DNA of 64,000 nucleotides. Source: Pedobacter sp. ASV28. Its GTDB lineage: Bacteria > Bacteroidota > Bacteroidia > Sphingobacteriales > Sphingobacteriaceae. The stretch is taken from NCBI RefSeq assembly GCF_016428855.1, contig NZ_JAELTN010000007.1:60850-124849 (forward strand). Reading direction: 5' to 3'. Position 1 is the first letter of the stretch, and each line of letters starts with the position of its first letter. The notes below the pieces were generated by a model that saw only the letters and a list, made by a program, of their open reading frames with translations, was not told the DNA's origin and ran no database searches. The position numbers and the translations under genes are program-made. Shown here piece after piece: positions 1 to 10,600 of the stretch.

Positions 1-783
1 TGTCAACGTTTGCGTAATATCTGTTTGCACAAAGTGGATTTTAAATGCCTCGATAGCATAATTTAAGCGTTGTACATTGTAGCCAATGATCCTGAGCGCT
101 GCGGTGGTATCAAAGTTTTCGGGAGGAGTCTCCATTACGTCGTCATACCATAACCCAAATCCTTTTTGGGCCAAGGTTTTCCAGGGAAAGTTTTTTGGAT
201 CGTTTTTTCTGCCAGGAGCAAAGTCGGCATGCCCTATGAAATTAGCGGTGGGAATACTATACTTCTTTTTAAGCGTAGCCAGAACAGCACATAAACTGTT
301 AATTTGAGCCTCTGTCCAAGGGTCTGTGGTCCCGTTGTTATCCATTTCTATACCAATAGAGCACGAGTTCATATCAGTAACACTGCCCCATTTGCCTGCT
401 CCCGCATGCTGGGCCCTTAGGTAATCGTTGACCATCTGCACTACTTTTCCATCTCTTCCAATGACATAATGGGCACTGGTACCTGTACGGGTAAGCGTAA
501 ATGTCTTTAATGTTTGGTCGGTAGAGTTTTGTGCGGTATGGTGGATGATCACAAAATTAGGCTTACGGATGCCCATATTGGTAGTGCCTACAAAAGATTG
601 TTCATTAAATAGCGAATCTATTCTTTGGTTCTCTGGCGGCATTGCCTTAATGAGCTTAGAAAAATCTTTGGCATTTTTTTTATATACTTTATCGCTTTCC
701 TTGTATTTGTACGTACTGCAGCTGGCTAACAATACACAGGAAAAAAGGAGCAAGGCCTTGTAGGAAATCTGGTGAATATGCAT
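1..783 (-). CDS. N-acetylmuramoyl-L-alanine amidase, lipoprotein (C-terminus beyond the window)
   Basis: My reverse-strand translation gives 261 codons from ATG at 783 to the window edge with no stop, so the C-terminus is missing. The N-terminus is a lipoprotein signal with lipobox LLASC near residue 20. The Amidase_2 (AmpD/PGRP-type) zinc site is visible: VIIHHTAQN supplies the first His, and GHADFAPGRKNDP supplies the second His and the Asp. The family cleaves the MurNAc-L-Ala bond of peptidoglycan; a lipoprotein form would act in the periplasm or at the outer membrane, in wall turnover or muropeptide recycling. The fold is well supported; exact substrate is inferred. It is divergent from the M49-like gene at 1058. 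Confidence 0.88.
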   Translation of the reverse strand, partial: MHIHQISYKALLLFSCVLLASCSTYKYKESDKVYKKNAKDFSKLIKAMPPENQRIDSLFNEQSFVGTTNMGIRKPNFVIIHHTAQNSTDQTLKTFTLTRTGTSAHYVIGRDGKVVQMVNDYLRAQHAGAGKWGSVTDMNSCSIGIEMDNNGTTDPWTEAQINSLCAVLATLKKKYSIPTANFIGHADFAPGRKNDPKNFPWKTLAQKGFGLWYDDVMETPPENFDTTAALRIIGYNVQRLNYAIEAFKIHFVQTDITQTLT

Positions 784-1057
784 TTGGTTGATTAGTTTGC
801 CCTGACTTTCGCCAAGAAATTAGATTAAATTATTGATGGATATATTTTTTACTAATTTAGTGCATTCATATAAGATCCGAAAGAAGAATATTTATGCAAA
901 AGCAATCAGGACTTTATCACCCAGTAGATCAATGAACAACGTTAGGATACTGGCCTGTGGCAGACCATGCTTGATGGTCAATTTAAAAATAAATTGAGCT
1001 TATGGATTCATTAAAATGCCTAAAAACAGATAGATTACCCTTAATAAATTTGAACAA

Positions 1058-2731
1058 ATGAGAATAAAGATGAATTTAGTTAAAGGCCTTTTTGCAGCAT
1101 CGGCTTTGGTTACTTCAGTCACAGCATGCACCAGCAATAGCAATAACCAGGAAAATTCAGAGAAAAAAGACCTAGATTCATTACAGGAATATGTAGCACA
1201 AAGATTGCCTATTTACGAGAAAGTAAGGTTAAGTACAAATCTAAATCTTTTAACGATCAGTGAGCGTAAAGTTCTTCCCTTGCTCATTGAGGCTGCTCAA
1301 ATTATGGATGAATTATTCTGGAAACAAGCTTATCCACAACGAGATAGCCTGCTGGCCAGTATTAAGGATGAAAAAACGAGAGAATTTGTTAAGATCAACT
1401 ACGGCCCATGGGACCGGCTGAATGGCGATAAGCCTTTTGTGAATGGCGTTGGTGAAAAACCGATAGGGGTAACCTTTTATCCATTGAACATGACTAAGGA
1501 GGAACTGGAAAAATCAGATGTAAAAGACAAACATGGCCTATATTCGGTCATCAGGTACGAAGATGGCAAATTGGTTTCCATTCCCTACCATATTTATTTT
1601 GCTACAGAGCTACAAAAGGCAAGTAGCTTATTAAAGCAGGCCGCATTGCTAACCGATGATCCCGGATTTAAAAAATACTTGAACCTTAGGGCTGATGCTT
1701 TGGTGACAGATAACTATACGGCAAGTGATTATGCTTGGTTGGACATGAAGAACAACGGTTTGGATATCATTATTGGTCCGATAGAGAATTACGAGGACAA
1801 ATTATTCAACGCTAGGGCTTCCTTTGAGAGTTATGTGCTGGTAAAAGATAAGGAATGGAGTAAACGTCTGGCTAAATATGTTTCGATGCTTCCTGAGCTT
1901 CAAAAAGGACTTCCTGTAGAAGCTAAATATAAAAAAGAAGTGCCCGGTACAGATTCGGAACTTAATGCATACGATGTAGTGTATTATGCCGGAGATTGTA
2001 ATGCGGGATCGAAAACCATCGCCGTAAACTTACCGAACGATGAGAAAATCCAACAGGAGAAAGGAACAAGACGTTCTCAGTTGAAAAACGCAATGAAGGC
2101 CAAATTTGATAAGATTTTGGTGCCTATAGCAAATGTATTGATTGATAGAGACCAGCAAAAATACATCAAGTTTGATGCTTTCTTTTCTAATGTAATGTTT
2201 CATGAAGTGGCCCATGGCCTGGGCATAAAAAATACTGTGAATGGAAAAACAACTGTTCGAGAAGCTTTACAAGAACAATACTCTTGGTTAGAAGAAGGTA
2301 AGGCAGACGTTCTGGGCTTATATATGGTTACCGGCCTACTTAAAAAAGGAGAGCTTACCGGAGATATTAAAGATTATTATACTACCTATATGGCCGGTAT
2401 TTTGCGTTCTGTTCGTTTTGGAGCATCAAGTGCCCATGGGAAAGCCAATATGCAATGTTTCAATTTCTTTCAGGAAAAGGGTGCATTTGAACGTACAGCT
2501 GCAGGTACTTATCGCGTTAACTATGATAAGTTTGCCATAGCCATGAATGAACTGAGCAACCTTATCATCACGCTACAGGGAAATGGGAATAAAACAGCCG
2601 TAGAGCAGGCACAAAAAGAAAGAGGAGTGATTAAAGCTGAACTGCAAGCAGATTTGGATAAACTGAGTAAAAAAGGCATCCCTGTAGATGTTATTTTTGA
2701 ACAAGGGGTAGATGTTCTGGGTATGAAGTAG
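1058..2731 (+). CDS. M49 (dipeptidyl-peptidase III)-like zinc peptidase lipoprotein
   Basis: 557 aa. The N-terminus is a lipoprotein signal ending VTAC; a second in-frame ATG at 1070 gives a cleaner signal peptide and is an equally good start. The zinc site reads HEVAHG (H382, E383, H386) followed by EEGKAD (E412/E413), the layout of the M49 family, which removes dipeptides from oligopeptide N-termini. Classical DPP III has a hexapeptide HEXXGH; here it is the pentapeptide HEXXH, a variant known in some bacterial M49 members. The lipobox places it in the periplasm or outer membrane rather than in the cytosol like most DPP III. It is a single gene, closed by a hairpin terminator. Substrate is unknown. 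Confidence 0.8.
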   Translation: MRIKMNLVKGLFAASALVTSVTACTSNSNNQENSEKKDLDSLQEYVAQRLPIYEKVRLSTNLNLLTISERKVLPLLIEAAQIMDELFWKQAYPQRDSLLASIKDEKTREFVKINYGPWDRLNGDKPFVNGVGEKPIGVTFYPLNMTKEELEKSDVKDKHGLYSVIRYEDGKLVSIPYHIYFATELQKASSLLKQAALLTDDPGFKKYLNLRADALVTDNYTASDYAWLDMKNNGLDIIIGPIENYEDKLFNARASFESYVLVKDKEWSKRLAKYVSMLPELQKGLPVEAKYKKEVPGTDSELNAYDVVYYAGDCNAGSKTIAVNLPNDEKIQQEKGTRRSQLKNAMKAKFDKILVPIANVLIDRDQQKYIKFDAFFSNVMFHEVAHGLGIKNTVNGKTTVREALQEQYSWLEEGKADVLGLYMVTGLLKKGELTGDIKDYYTTYMAGILRSVRFGASSAHGKANMQCFNFFQEKGAFERTAAGTYRVNYDKFAIAMNELSNLIITLQGNGNKTAVEQAQKERGVIKAELQADLDKLSKKGIPVDVIFEQGVDVLGMK

Positions 2732-2745
2732 AAATTTTATTTTTT

Positions 2746-2784
2746 AAAAAAAGCGGTTTGAACATGTTTTAGGCCGCTTTTTTT
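2746..2784 (+). terminator. Rho-independent terminator after the M49-like gene
   Basis: A run of A then AGCGG, an 18-base loop, then CCGCT and seven T. The symmetric A and T runs would also let it work on the other strand. It lies 15 bases after the stop codon of the peptidase gene. Confidence 0.85.
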
Positions 2785-2982
2785 GTGCGTTTTGAAATCG
2801 CATAGAGAAAAAAGTGAAAATTTATTGTAACCTTTTGTAAATCTCTATCGTCTACATGCTACAAACTATTAAGAAGGCTTTTTGCCTTTTAGAAAACTAA
2901 GCTAAAAATTTTTAGAAGTAAAAATACGCTAATAACGTAATGGGATTTTTATGCCCAAAATTAAACGATAATACATACACAA

Positions 2983-5415
2983 ATGAAGAAGATATACTTT
3001 TTGTTAATTACTTTTTTAACGTCAATGGCACTAAGTGCCGAGGCAAATTATGGGAGACAAACCGATGTGAACGGTACTGTTTTAGACGAACAGCGCAAGC
3101 CTATCGATTATGCTACAGTAGGACTGTTTAAGGCAACAGATTCGTCATTGGTAAAAACAGCGATGACTACGCCCGACGGTAAGTTTAATTTTCCAAATGT
3201 GGCTGCAGGTAGCTATTACATCAAAATTAATATGATGGGCTATCAAATTTATAAAGGAAAATCTTTTACGATAGCTGTAAGCAGCCTAACCTTGCCGGAA
3301 ATATTGTTAATAGCCAATAGCAAAACCTTAAATACGGTAAGCATTACGGCAGTAAAGCCACTTTTAGAGCGGAAAGCAGATAAGATGGTCATGAACGTAG
3401 AAAACAGCTCGGTAGCGGTTGGCTCTTCGGCATTGGAAGTTTTACAGCGAGCACCAGGCGTTACGGTAGACCAAAATGACCGTATATCAATGCAGGGAAA
3501 ACAAGGGGTATTGATTATGCTAGATGGCAAGCAAACCTACATGAGCCAAGCTGACATTGCCAATTTGCTGAGGAACATGCAAAGCGCTGAAATTGAAACG
3601 ATCGAGTTGATCACCAACCCGTCGTCCAAATATGATGCTTCTGGAAACTCAGGCATCATTAATATTAAAACCAAGAAAGCAAAAAGCGGTGGCGCTAACG
3701 GTAGTTTTAATGCTGGCATGGCTTATGGTAAAAACTTGAGGGGAAACACAGGATTAAACCTGAATTACAGAAGCAAGAGCGTAAACGTTTTTGGCAGTTA
3801 TAACTTTAACAAAGGTGCAAGAAGCAACAGAATAGATATAGACCGTATTTCGAAAGGTACTGATATTACTTATTTTTCGCAAAAGGGCGAAGACGATCGG
3901 GATTTCGAGAATAATAATTTTAAGGTTGGGGCAGATTTTTTCTTAAACAAGAAGAATACGATTGGCATATTAGCTACCGGATATTTGAACAGTGGGCTAG
4001 AGAAAGCTTATAATAAGACACTTATTGGCAAAACATTCTCTCAAATAGATTCGGTTTTAAACTCTAACAATACGCAAAAATCGAGCTACCGGAATTTTGC
4101 TTACAATTTAAATTATAAATCGGTGTTAGACACTACGGGGCAGGAGCTTTCTGCCGATGCAGATTATTCTAGGTATCAAGGAAAAGACCATGCAGAGTTG
4201 GTGAACGAGCTATTATATCCAAACGGTTTGTCGGTAAAACCAATTGGACGTTTAAGAAATAATAGTCCAAGTACGATTGATATTAAGGCAGTTAAAGTAG
4301 ATTATACTTTGCCCATTAATAAAACCACAAAATTTGAAGCGGGCATAAAAAGCAGCTGGGTAGAAACAGACAATGATTTACGTGCCGAAGAATGGAAAAG
4401 TGATACCTGGCAAAATGATGTGCGTAGGAGTAATCGCTTTGTGTATGATGAAAATGTAAATGCAGCCTACGCCAATTTCAACAAACAGTTTAAAAGGACA
4501 AGTGTGCAATTGGGGCTCAGGGTAGAACAAACAAATTCAACTGGTAACCTCATTACCACTAATAATATCGTAAAGCGCAGTTATTGGGATTTCTTTCCCA
4601 CCGTTTTTGTTCAACAGACCCTGTCCAAAAATAATCAAATCGGTTTCTCTTATGGCAGGCGTATAGATAGACCTAGTTACGACGATTTAAACCCTTTTAT
4701 CTACTATTTGGATCAATATACCTATAACAAAGGAAATCCTTTCTTAAATCCTCAGTATACGCACAATTTTGAGGTTTCTTATACCTTTATGCAGAAGTAC
4801 TTCCTTAATGTGCACTATAGTAAGGTAAATGATGCCATAACACAGGTGATCTTACCAGATGCCGAACAAAAAGCATTATATCAAACCAATGCAAATATTG
4901 CCGAAAACATAACCTATGGCGTAAATTTGACTATACCTGTCAAAATAGCTAAATGGTGGAATATCAACAATAACCTAAACGTTTTCCATTTGAGCTTCGA
5001 AACCCCGAATTTGGCAGGACAAACCTTGAAGACAGGGCAAACCTCCTATCAGGTACGTATACAGAATAGTTTCATTATTGTAGATGGGTTAACTGCTGAA
5101 TTTAACGGAAATTATGAATCACCTTTGGTATATGGTACCTTGAACATGCAATCAAGAGCATATGCAGACCTTGGGCTCAGCAAGTCGTTGTTAAATAAGA
5201 AAGCAAGCTTAAAATTTGCGGTATCGGATGTTTTTGATACGAACAGAACTAGGTTAAAAAGTGCCTATACAGGATTGGATTATAGCCTATACCAAAAGAA
5301 CGAAACACAATTGTTCAGATTAAGCTTTAGTTATAGGTTTGGAAAGAATGAAGTTAAACCGGCCCGTCGCAGGTCTACTGGAACAGAGGCTGAACAAGGT
5401 AGGATGAAAAACTAA
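2983..5415 (+). CDS. TonB-dependent-receptor-like outer membrane beta-barrel protein
   Basis: 810 aa. A signal peptide (about 1-21, ending LSAEA) is followed by a carboxypeptidase-regulatory-like domain (about 28-112, starting VNGTVLDEQRKPIDYATV), a plug-like domain (about 130-235, with LEVLQRAPGVTVDQ and NPSSKYDASGNSGIINI) and a long C-terminal beta-barrel (OMP_b-brl type) with many Tyr/Asn-rich strands. This is the Bacteroidota outer membrane receptor group that lacks a SusD partner; members are suspected to import siderophores, peptides or other ligands with TonB-ExbBD energy. No substrate gene is adjacent. It is transcribed alone and ends at a hairpin terminator. Confidence 0.82.
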   Translation: MKKIYFLLITFLTSMALSAEANYGRQTDVNGTVLDEQRKPIDYATVGLFKATDSSLVKTAMTTPDGKFNFPNVAAGSYYIKINMMGYQIYKGKSFTIAVSSLTLPEILLIANSKTLNTVSITAVKPLLERKADKMVMNVENSSVAVGSSALEVLQRAPGVTVDQNDRISMQGKQGVLIMLDGKQTYMSQADIANLLRNMQSAEIETIELITNPSSKYDASGNSGIINIKTKKAKSGGANGSFNAGMAYGKNLRGNTGLNLNYRSKSVNVFGSYNFNKGARSNRIDIDRISKGTDITYFSQKGEDDRDFENNNFKVGADFFLNKKNTIGILATGYLNSGLEKAYNKTLIGKTFSQIDSVLNSNNTQKSSYRNFAYNLNYKSVLDTTGQELSADADYSRYQGKDHAELVNELLYPNGLSVKPIGRLRNNSPSTIDIKAVKVDYTLPINKTTKFEAGIKSSWVETDNDLRAEEWKSDTWQNDVRRSNRFVYDENVNAAYANFNKQFKRTSVQLGLRVEQTNSTGNLITTNNIVKRSYWDFFPTVFVQQTLSKNNQIGFSYGRRIDRPSYDDLNPFIYYLDQYTYNKGNPFLNPQYTHNFEVSYTFMQKYFLNVHYSKVNDAITQVILPDAEQKALYQTNANIAENITYGVNLTIPVKIAKWWNINNNLNVFHLSFETPNLAGQTLKTGQTSYQVRIQNSFIIVDGLTAEFNGNYESPLVYGTLNMQSRAYADLGLSKSLLNKKASLKFAVSDVFDTNRTRLKSAYTGLDYSLYQKNETQLFRLSFSYRFGKNEVKPARRRSTGTEAEQGRMKN

Positions 5416-5424
5416 GAGTAACCG

Positions 5425-5462
5425 CTCGTAAGTTTTAAAAACCTACGAGGGGTTTTGTTTTT
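5425..5462 (+). terminator. Terminator hairpin after the TonB-like receptor
   Basis: CTCGTAAGTTTT pairs with AAAACCTACGAG (one mismatch), followed by GGGTTTTGTTTTTT. It starts ten bases after the stop codon and separates the receptor from the convergent signalling operon. Confidence 0.75.
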
Positions 5463-5530
5463 TGGTAAATGATTAAACGAATCCTATTCATAAATGCTAT
5501 ATTGGTGGGCAATGGGGTTTAGATCTTTTC

Positions 5531-5893
5531 TTATTCTCCAATTGTCGATGTTATAATGGTCTCCAAAGCTTCGATATCGAAAGGTTTAGCTAAATAGGTG
5601 TCTGCCCCAGCAGTTTCTGCCAATGCTTTGATATCATTGTTGGCCGAAAAATAAATAACGGGAATGTTTTTGTAGACTGGATGTTTTTTGATCATTTGAG
5701 TGGCTTCCACTCCGCCTAGATCTGGTAGCCAGTTATCCATTAGGATAATATCAGGCTCAAATTCGGCTACTTGCTCAATGATATGATTAGAGCTTTGTGA
5801 AGTTTTGATTTCATAGCCGGCATCCTCTAGAATTAAGGAACATAGTTCTAAGATATCCTGGTTATCGTCAAAAATAAAAATTTTTTTACCCAT
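5531..5893 (-). CDS. Single-domain response regulator (REC), last gene of the signalling operon
   Basis: 120 aa, only a CheY-like receiver domain. Acidic residues follow strand beta1 (IFDDNQD), the phospho-acceptor Asp is in IILMDNWLPD, the conserved Ser/Thr is in VIYFSAN, and the Lys is in YLAKPF. No output domain, so it probably acts by protein contact, as a phosphate sink or as a relay for the hybrid kinase encoded upstream. It starts 11 bases after the CheB gene and is the promoter-distal gene of the 12.4-5.5 kb operon. Partner kinase is inferred from position only. Confidence 0.88.
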   Translation of the reverse strand: MGKKIFIFDDNQDILELCSLILEDAGYEIKTSQSSNHIIEQVAEFEPDIILMDNWLPDLGGVEATQMIKKHPVYKNIPVIYFSANNDIKALAETAGADTYLAKPFDIEALETIITSTIGE

Positions 5894-5904
5894 GTTGTTA
5901 ATGA

Positions 5905-6483
5905 TTAGGAGATGGAGTTAATATAAGCAGGCATTTCTTCAATCTTTAGAATGTTGACATTGGTTCTTAAAATGGCCTGTTCTGGCATGTAAGATACCTG
6001 AGCAGAACTGGGTTCTTGTGCTAAGGATATGCCGCCGAATAAGTTGTTGGTAATTAAGCCATTTACCCCATCGGCATTAGAGCCCGAAAGTAGAAGACAG
6101 ACCAAGCCATCATGGTAGGCTTCTGCGGCAGATTGAAAAGTGACATCGATAGAAGGACGTGAATAGTTGACCTTTTCAGAATAGTCAAGGGAAAAGGTAA
6201 AGTCCCTTTCTATCAATAAATGATAATCTGAAGGAGCAATATAGATATTGCCATTTAAAATGGGCTCTTTTTCTTCTGCCTCCTTAACTTTTAGCACTGT
6301 TCTATATGATAAAAGATCTGTTAGGAGGGAGTCCATGCCTTGCTTACGGTGCACTACCACAATGATGGGGAATTGCACATTTGGGTTCAGCTCTGGAAGT
6401 ACTTTTAAAAGCACATCTAAGCTACCCGCAGAACCTCCTATAATTAATGCCCGGCGTTTCGTCATGTGCTGGTTTTCCTCCAT
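5905..6483 (-). CDS. CheB-type methylesterase domain protein (no receiver domain)
   Basis: 192 aa covering only the CheB catalytic domain. The Ser-His-Asp triad is visible: S18 in GGSAGS, H45 in VVVHRKQG and D138 in SGSNADGV. Chemotaxis CheB carries an N-terminal receiver; here it is absent and separate REC proteins are encoded on either side of the CheR/CheB pair. The gene overlaps the CheR gene by 22 bases, implying translational coupling. No chemoreceptor, CheA or flagellar gene is near, so the methylated target is not evident; the coiled-coil region of the hybrid kinase is one possibility (inference). Confidence 0.88.
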   Translation of the reverse strand: MEENQHMTKRRALIIGGSAGSLDVLLKVLPELNPNVQFPIIVVVHRKQGMDSLLTDLLSYRTVLKVKEAEEKEPILNGNIYIAPSDYHLLIERDFTFSLDYSEKVNYSRPSIDVTFQSAAEAYHDGLVCLLLSGSNADGVNGLITNNLFGGISLAQEPSSAQVSYMPEQAILRTNVNILKIEEMPAYINSIS

Positions 6484-7289
6484 ATTTTTTCTGTACCCAC
6501 CCTTTTATACCTGCTGGATATAGGGGAGAATTCTATGGTCTCTTTGGAGCCCAAGGCGAGATAGCATAAGTTTTCTAAACTCTGGTCAAACAGTTGCAGT
6601 ACGTTAAATTGTAAGCTTCTATCAAAATAGATGAGCACATTTCTACATAAGATTAGCTGAAATTCATTAAAAGAATGGTCGGAAACAAGATTATGCGTAG
6701 AAAAGATCATTTTGTTCTTTAAATCGGGATCGAATTTCGCCAAAGAATAGTTGGCAGAATAATAGGAAGAGAAATCCCTTTTGCCTCCTGCAGCAATATA
6801 GTTCTCCGAATAGCTTTTCATCTGGCTAAGGGGGAACATACCCTGTCCTGCTTTTTCTAAAACAGAGGGGTTAATATCTGTTGCGTAGATCAGCGATTTG
6901 TTGAGCAGGTTGAGCTCTTCTAAAAGAATGGCCATGGAGTAGACCTCTTCTCCTGTAGAACAGCCCGCTAACCATATTCTGATAAAAGGGTAGGTATTTA
7001 AGCTGGGCAGAATATGTTCCCTCAATACCTTATAAAAGGATGGGTCCCTAAACATTTCGGTAACGTTTACCGTAATACCTTCTACAAAATGTTTAAAATA
7101 TACCGCATCGTTCAGGGTTTTATACCTGAACTCGGCAAAGCTAAGGTGCTTGTCCAGGTTGTACAATCTGGAAATCCTCCTTTTTAACGAAGCCCTGGAG
7201 TAGCCTGTAAAATCATAGCCATGATGTTCTAATACATCATTGATTAAAATTTCTGTTTGTTCATCGCTTATGGCTCCAGAATAAGGCAC
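6462..7289 (-). CDS. CheR-type SAM-dependent protein-glutamate methyltransferase
   Basis: 275 aa. The N-terminal all-helical CheR domain (about 1-75) carries the basic SRASLKRRISRL helix; the catalytic domain follows with the SAM-binding motif IWLAGCSTGEEVYS and the later LILCRNVLIYFD motif. The start codon is GTG and overlaps the stop of the upstream REC gene by one base (TAGTG), typical of coupled translation. Family role: methylation of glutamates in signalling coiled coils. No methyl-accepting receptor is present in the window, so this is a non-classical CheR/CheB pair tied to the hybrid kinase. Confidence 0.9.
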   Translation of the reverse strand: MPYSGAISDEQTEILINDVLEHHGYDFTGYSRASLKRRISRLYNLDKHLSFAEFRYKTLNDAVYFKHFVEGITVNVTEMFRDPSFYKVLREHILPSLNTYPFIRIWLAGCSTGEEVYSMAILLEELNLLNKSLIYATDINPSVLEKAGQGMFPLSQMKSYSENYIAAGGKRDFSSYYSANYSLAKFDPDLKNKMIFSTHNLVSDHSFNEFQLILCRNVLIYFDRSLQFNVLQLFDQSLENLCYLALGSKETIEFSPISSRYKRVGTEKIWRKTST

Positions 7290-7663
7290 TATAAATAATG
7301 GTTTAGTAGATTAACGAGTTCATCAATATTCACTGGCTTTGAAACATAGCCTACTGCTCCTGCATTTAAACAGCGTTCTCTATCGCCAAGCATGGCTTGT
7401 GCGGTTACCGCAATTACTGGAATTGATTTTAGGGCGCTATCGTTTTTCATTTTTGCCAAAGCTTCATATCCATCCATTTCGGGCATCATCATATCTAATA
7501 ACACTACACCAATATCTTTGTTTTGTAGAATAATATCAAATCCTTCAGCAGCGCTATTCGCAGCTATACAACTATATTTTTTTGCCGTTAAAACAGCCTT
7601 CAGTGCAAAGATGTTTCGACTATCATCATCAATAATTAAAATTTTATTCCGCTTATCACTCAT
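7289..7663 (-). CDS. Single-domain response regulator (REC)
   Basis: 124 aa CheY-like domain. The acidic cluster is in ILIIDDDSRN, the acceptor Asp in VVLLDMMMPEMDG, and the Lys in GYVSKPVN. It closely resembles the third REC domain of the hybrid kinase directly upstream (shared DMMMPE-DGYE core and DRE/KC--AGA-GY/DY-SKPV tail), suggesting that it arose by duplication of that domain. It starts seven bases after the kinase stop and its stop overlaps the CheR start. Confidence 0.9.
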   Translation of the reverse strand: MSDKRNKILIIDDDSRNIFALKAVLTAKKYSCIAANSAAEGFDIILQNKDIGVVLLDMMMPEMDGYEALAKMKNDSALKSIPVIAVTAQAMLGDRERCLNAGAVGYVSKPVNIDELVNLLNHYL

Positions 7664-7670
7664 ACTGTAA

Positions 7671-10600
7671 TTAAACTTTGTCGTATAACCATACCCTTAA
7701 TAAGGAAATCAATTGATCTATATCTACGGGTTTCGAGATATAATCAGAAGCTCCTGCCGCAATGCATTTTTCTCTATCGCCCATCATAGCTTTGGCGGTT
7801 ACGGCCAATATGGGAAGGTTTTTGTGTTCTGGAAGGCTCCTGATTTGTTTTGTGGTCTCATATCCATCTAGCTCAGGCATCATCATATCCATTAATACTG
7901 CATTTACCTTAGGGTTCTCCTTGAGAATGGTCAAGGCCTCTTTGCCATCGGTTGCGGCCAGAACCTTCACTTTATGATGTTCAAGTGCCTTGGTAATGGA
8001 AAAGATATTTCTAACATCATCATCGGCAACAAGAATTACCTTATCCTTTAGGATATCGTTGAGATTTTGTAAGGTCGAAGTTTTTTCTTTAATGGCTTCG
8101 TTACCTTTCTCTTCTACCAAATGAAGGAATAGAGCGGCCTCATCCAAAATGCGCTGGTAGGAATGGGCGGTTTTAACTACGATCGAATCCGCATATTTTT
8201 TAATCCTGGTTTCTTCTCCCTTTGATAAGTTTTTGCCTGTAAATATAATGATAGGTAGGTTTTCCAATCCTTCACTCTTTTTAATGGTTTCCAGCGTTTC
8301 GTAAGCATTTTTATCTGGAATGCCCATGTCTAAAATTACGCAATCTACCTGCTTTTGCTTTAGGGCTTCAATGCTTTGGGCAATATTGGAGGCTACAATA
8401 GTCTGTAGGTTCGAATTGCTTAAAAAATAGCTTAGGGCCTTTGCATGCTGCTCGTTTTCTTCAACGATTAATACTTTTTTAGGATCTTTGCTCAAGGCTT
8501 TTTCCAATTTTTCGAAAATCTGCTTCATGTGCTCCAGTGCAAAAGGCTTGTTGATAAAGTCAACGGCACCTTTAAGCAGACTTTCTTTTTTAACGGAGAG
8601 GGAAGACATGATATGAACCGGAATGGATCTGGTTAAAGAATCCGATTTCAGTTCATCCATTACCTGCCATCCATCTTTTACGGGAAGTTGAATGTCCAAT
8701 AGGATGGCTAAAGGATGGTAGGTTTTTGCCATTTCTATCCCTACGTCTCCACGAACAGCAACTATACCCTTATACCCCCTTTTTCGAGTAAAATCTAATA
8801 ATGTTTTTGCGAAAAAGGTATCATCCTCTATGATCAGGATCGCTTTATCGTCTTTTGTTAGCATTTCTCGATCATCCTCAATGTCGGCAGGGATTTTGTC
8901 TACAACAAAACTTTCAGATGGAATAGCTGCGGGGTTTTCTTCTTCTTTTACTGCTTTAATTTCCCTTAGGGCCTGATCATTGATGGCCTCTACCGCTTTA
9001 TGATTGTTAATATCTGCAGGAATGGTCAAGGTGAAGTTGCTCCCAAAATTCTCTTGACTTTGCAGTTTAATGTCTCCTCCAAGAAGTTTAGACAATTCTT
9101 TACTAATGGAAAGGCCTAGGCCAGTTCCTCCAAATTTACGACGTGTAGATCCATCGGCCTGTTGGAAAGCTTCGAATACCAAGTTTTGTTTTTCCTTGGC
9201 AATCCCAATGCCGGTATCGCTTACCGAAAACGATAGCGATTTATGGAGGTCATTGTAGGAAATAGATAGACCTATTTCCCCTTTTTTGGTGAATTTAAAG
9301 GCATTGGACAGGAGATTCTTTAAAATTTGTTCCAATCTCATTTTGTCGGAAATAAAATGATGGGGAACATTTTCGTTTACGGCAATTTTGAGGTCTAATT
9401 TTTTGTCTTTTGCTATCGGACTGAATAAGGATTGCATGTCGGTCACCAATTCTTCTATGGTCAAGGTGTCGATTTCCAGCTCCATTTTTCCAGCCTCGAT
9501 TTTAGATAGGTCTAAAATTTCGTCTATGAGACTTAAAAGACCCTGTCCAGAGCTTTGGATTACAGCAGCATATTCTGTAAATTCTTTATCCAAATTTTCG
9601 CTGTCTGCCATCAATTTAGATAATAGTAAAATAGAGTTAAGCGGTGTTCTTAGCTCATGTGACATGTTGGCCAAAAATTCAGATTTATATTTGGTGCTCT
9701 GCTCTAATTGCTCGGCCTTTTGCTTAATCTCATTATTTCTGTCCAGAATAAGCTGGTTTCTTTCTTCAAGTAGGCTGCTCCTTTCCTCTAGTTCCTGATT
9801 GCTCTGTAAAAGCTCTTCTTGTTGTACGCGCAATTCTTCTTCCGAGGCCTGTATTTTTTGTGTCTGTGCCTCAAGTTCGGCATTTAAGGCCTCTAGTTCT
9901 GTATGCTGAGCCTGTAGCTCCTCAGCCTGTGCCTGGGTCTCTTCCAGAAAATCTTGTAGTTTTTTCCTGCTTTGGGCAGCGTGTAAAGCAATCCCAATAT
10001 TGGTCGAAATGTTGTTTAGAAACTCTAGCTTTCTTGGAGTATAAACATTTAGTGAGGCAATTTCTATTACGCCCATAGGGATGCCATGCCTCATAATAGG
10101 GAATGCGATGACATTTACTGGCTTGGTTTCGCCTGTAGCGTAGCTGATCGTGGATTCGTTATCGGGAATCTGATCTAAAAGAATCAGCTTTTCAGATTGC
10201 ATTGACTGTCCAATCAAACCTTCTCCTAGGGCAATTCTGTTCTTTTTTTGCTGTATTTCTAAGGCATATCCATTTACCAAATGGAGCAATTTGTCGTCTT
10301 CCAAGATATAGAATGCGCCAACAAAACTTTTGGTGTGCTCAATAACTGCCGTTAGGATATCTTGGGATAGGGCATGGATATCTTTTTCTCCAACCATTTG
10401 GTCATTAAGTTTGGCAATACCGGTTTGTAGCCAGTCTTTATCTTCCAGCAGGCTAAAAGAATATTGTAGCGACTCTGCCATATTATTTAACGAGCCAGAT
10501 AAACTTCCTAAGCCATCATTTGAATTTTCTTCCAGTCTTGCCTTATAATTTCCGGTTGATATTTGAGCAGCGATGTCTTTAATGGTATCGATCCTTTTCG

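Noticed and set aside
1045..1052. TAAATTTG before the M49-like gene as a promoter
   Set aside because: It would start transcription at or after the ATG at 1058 and no -33 element is present; kept only as a note on the possible use of the ATG at 1070.
2940..3131. 63-codon ORF overlapping the start of the TonB-like receptor gene
   Set aside because: It reads the receptor's signal-peptide region in another frame; no independent support.
9388..9798. 136-codon plus-strand ORF inside the hybrid kinase gene
   Set aside because: Shadow of the HisKA/coiled-coil coding sequence; the opposite strand encodes an unmistakable kinase.
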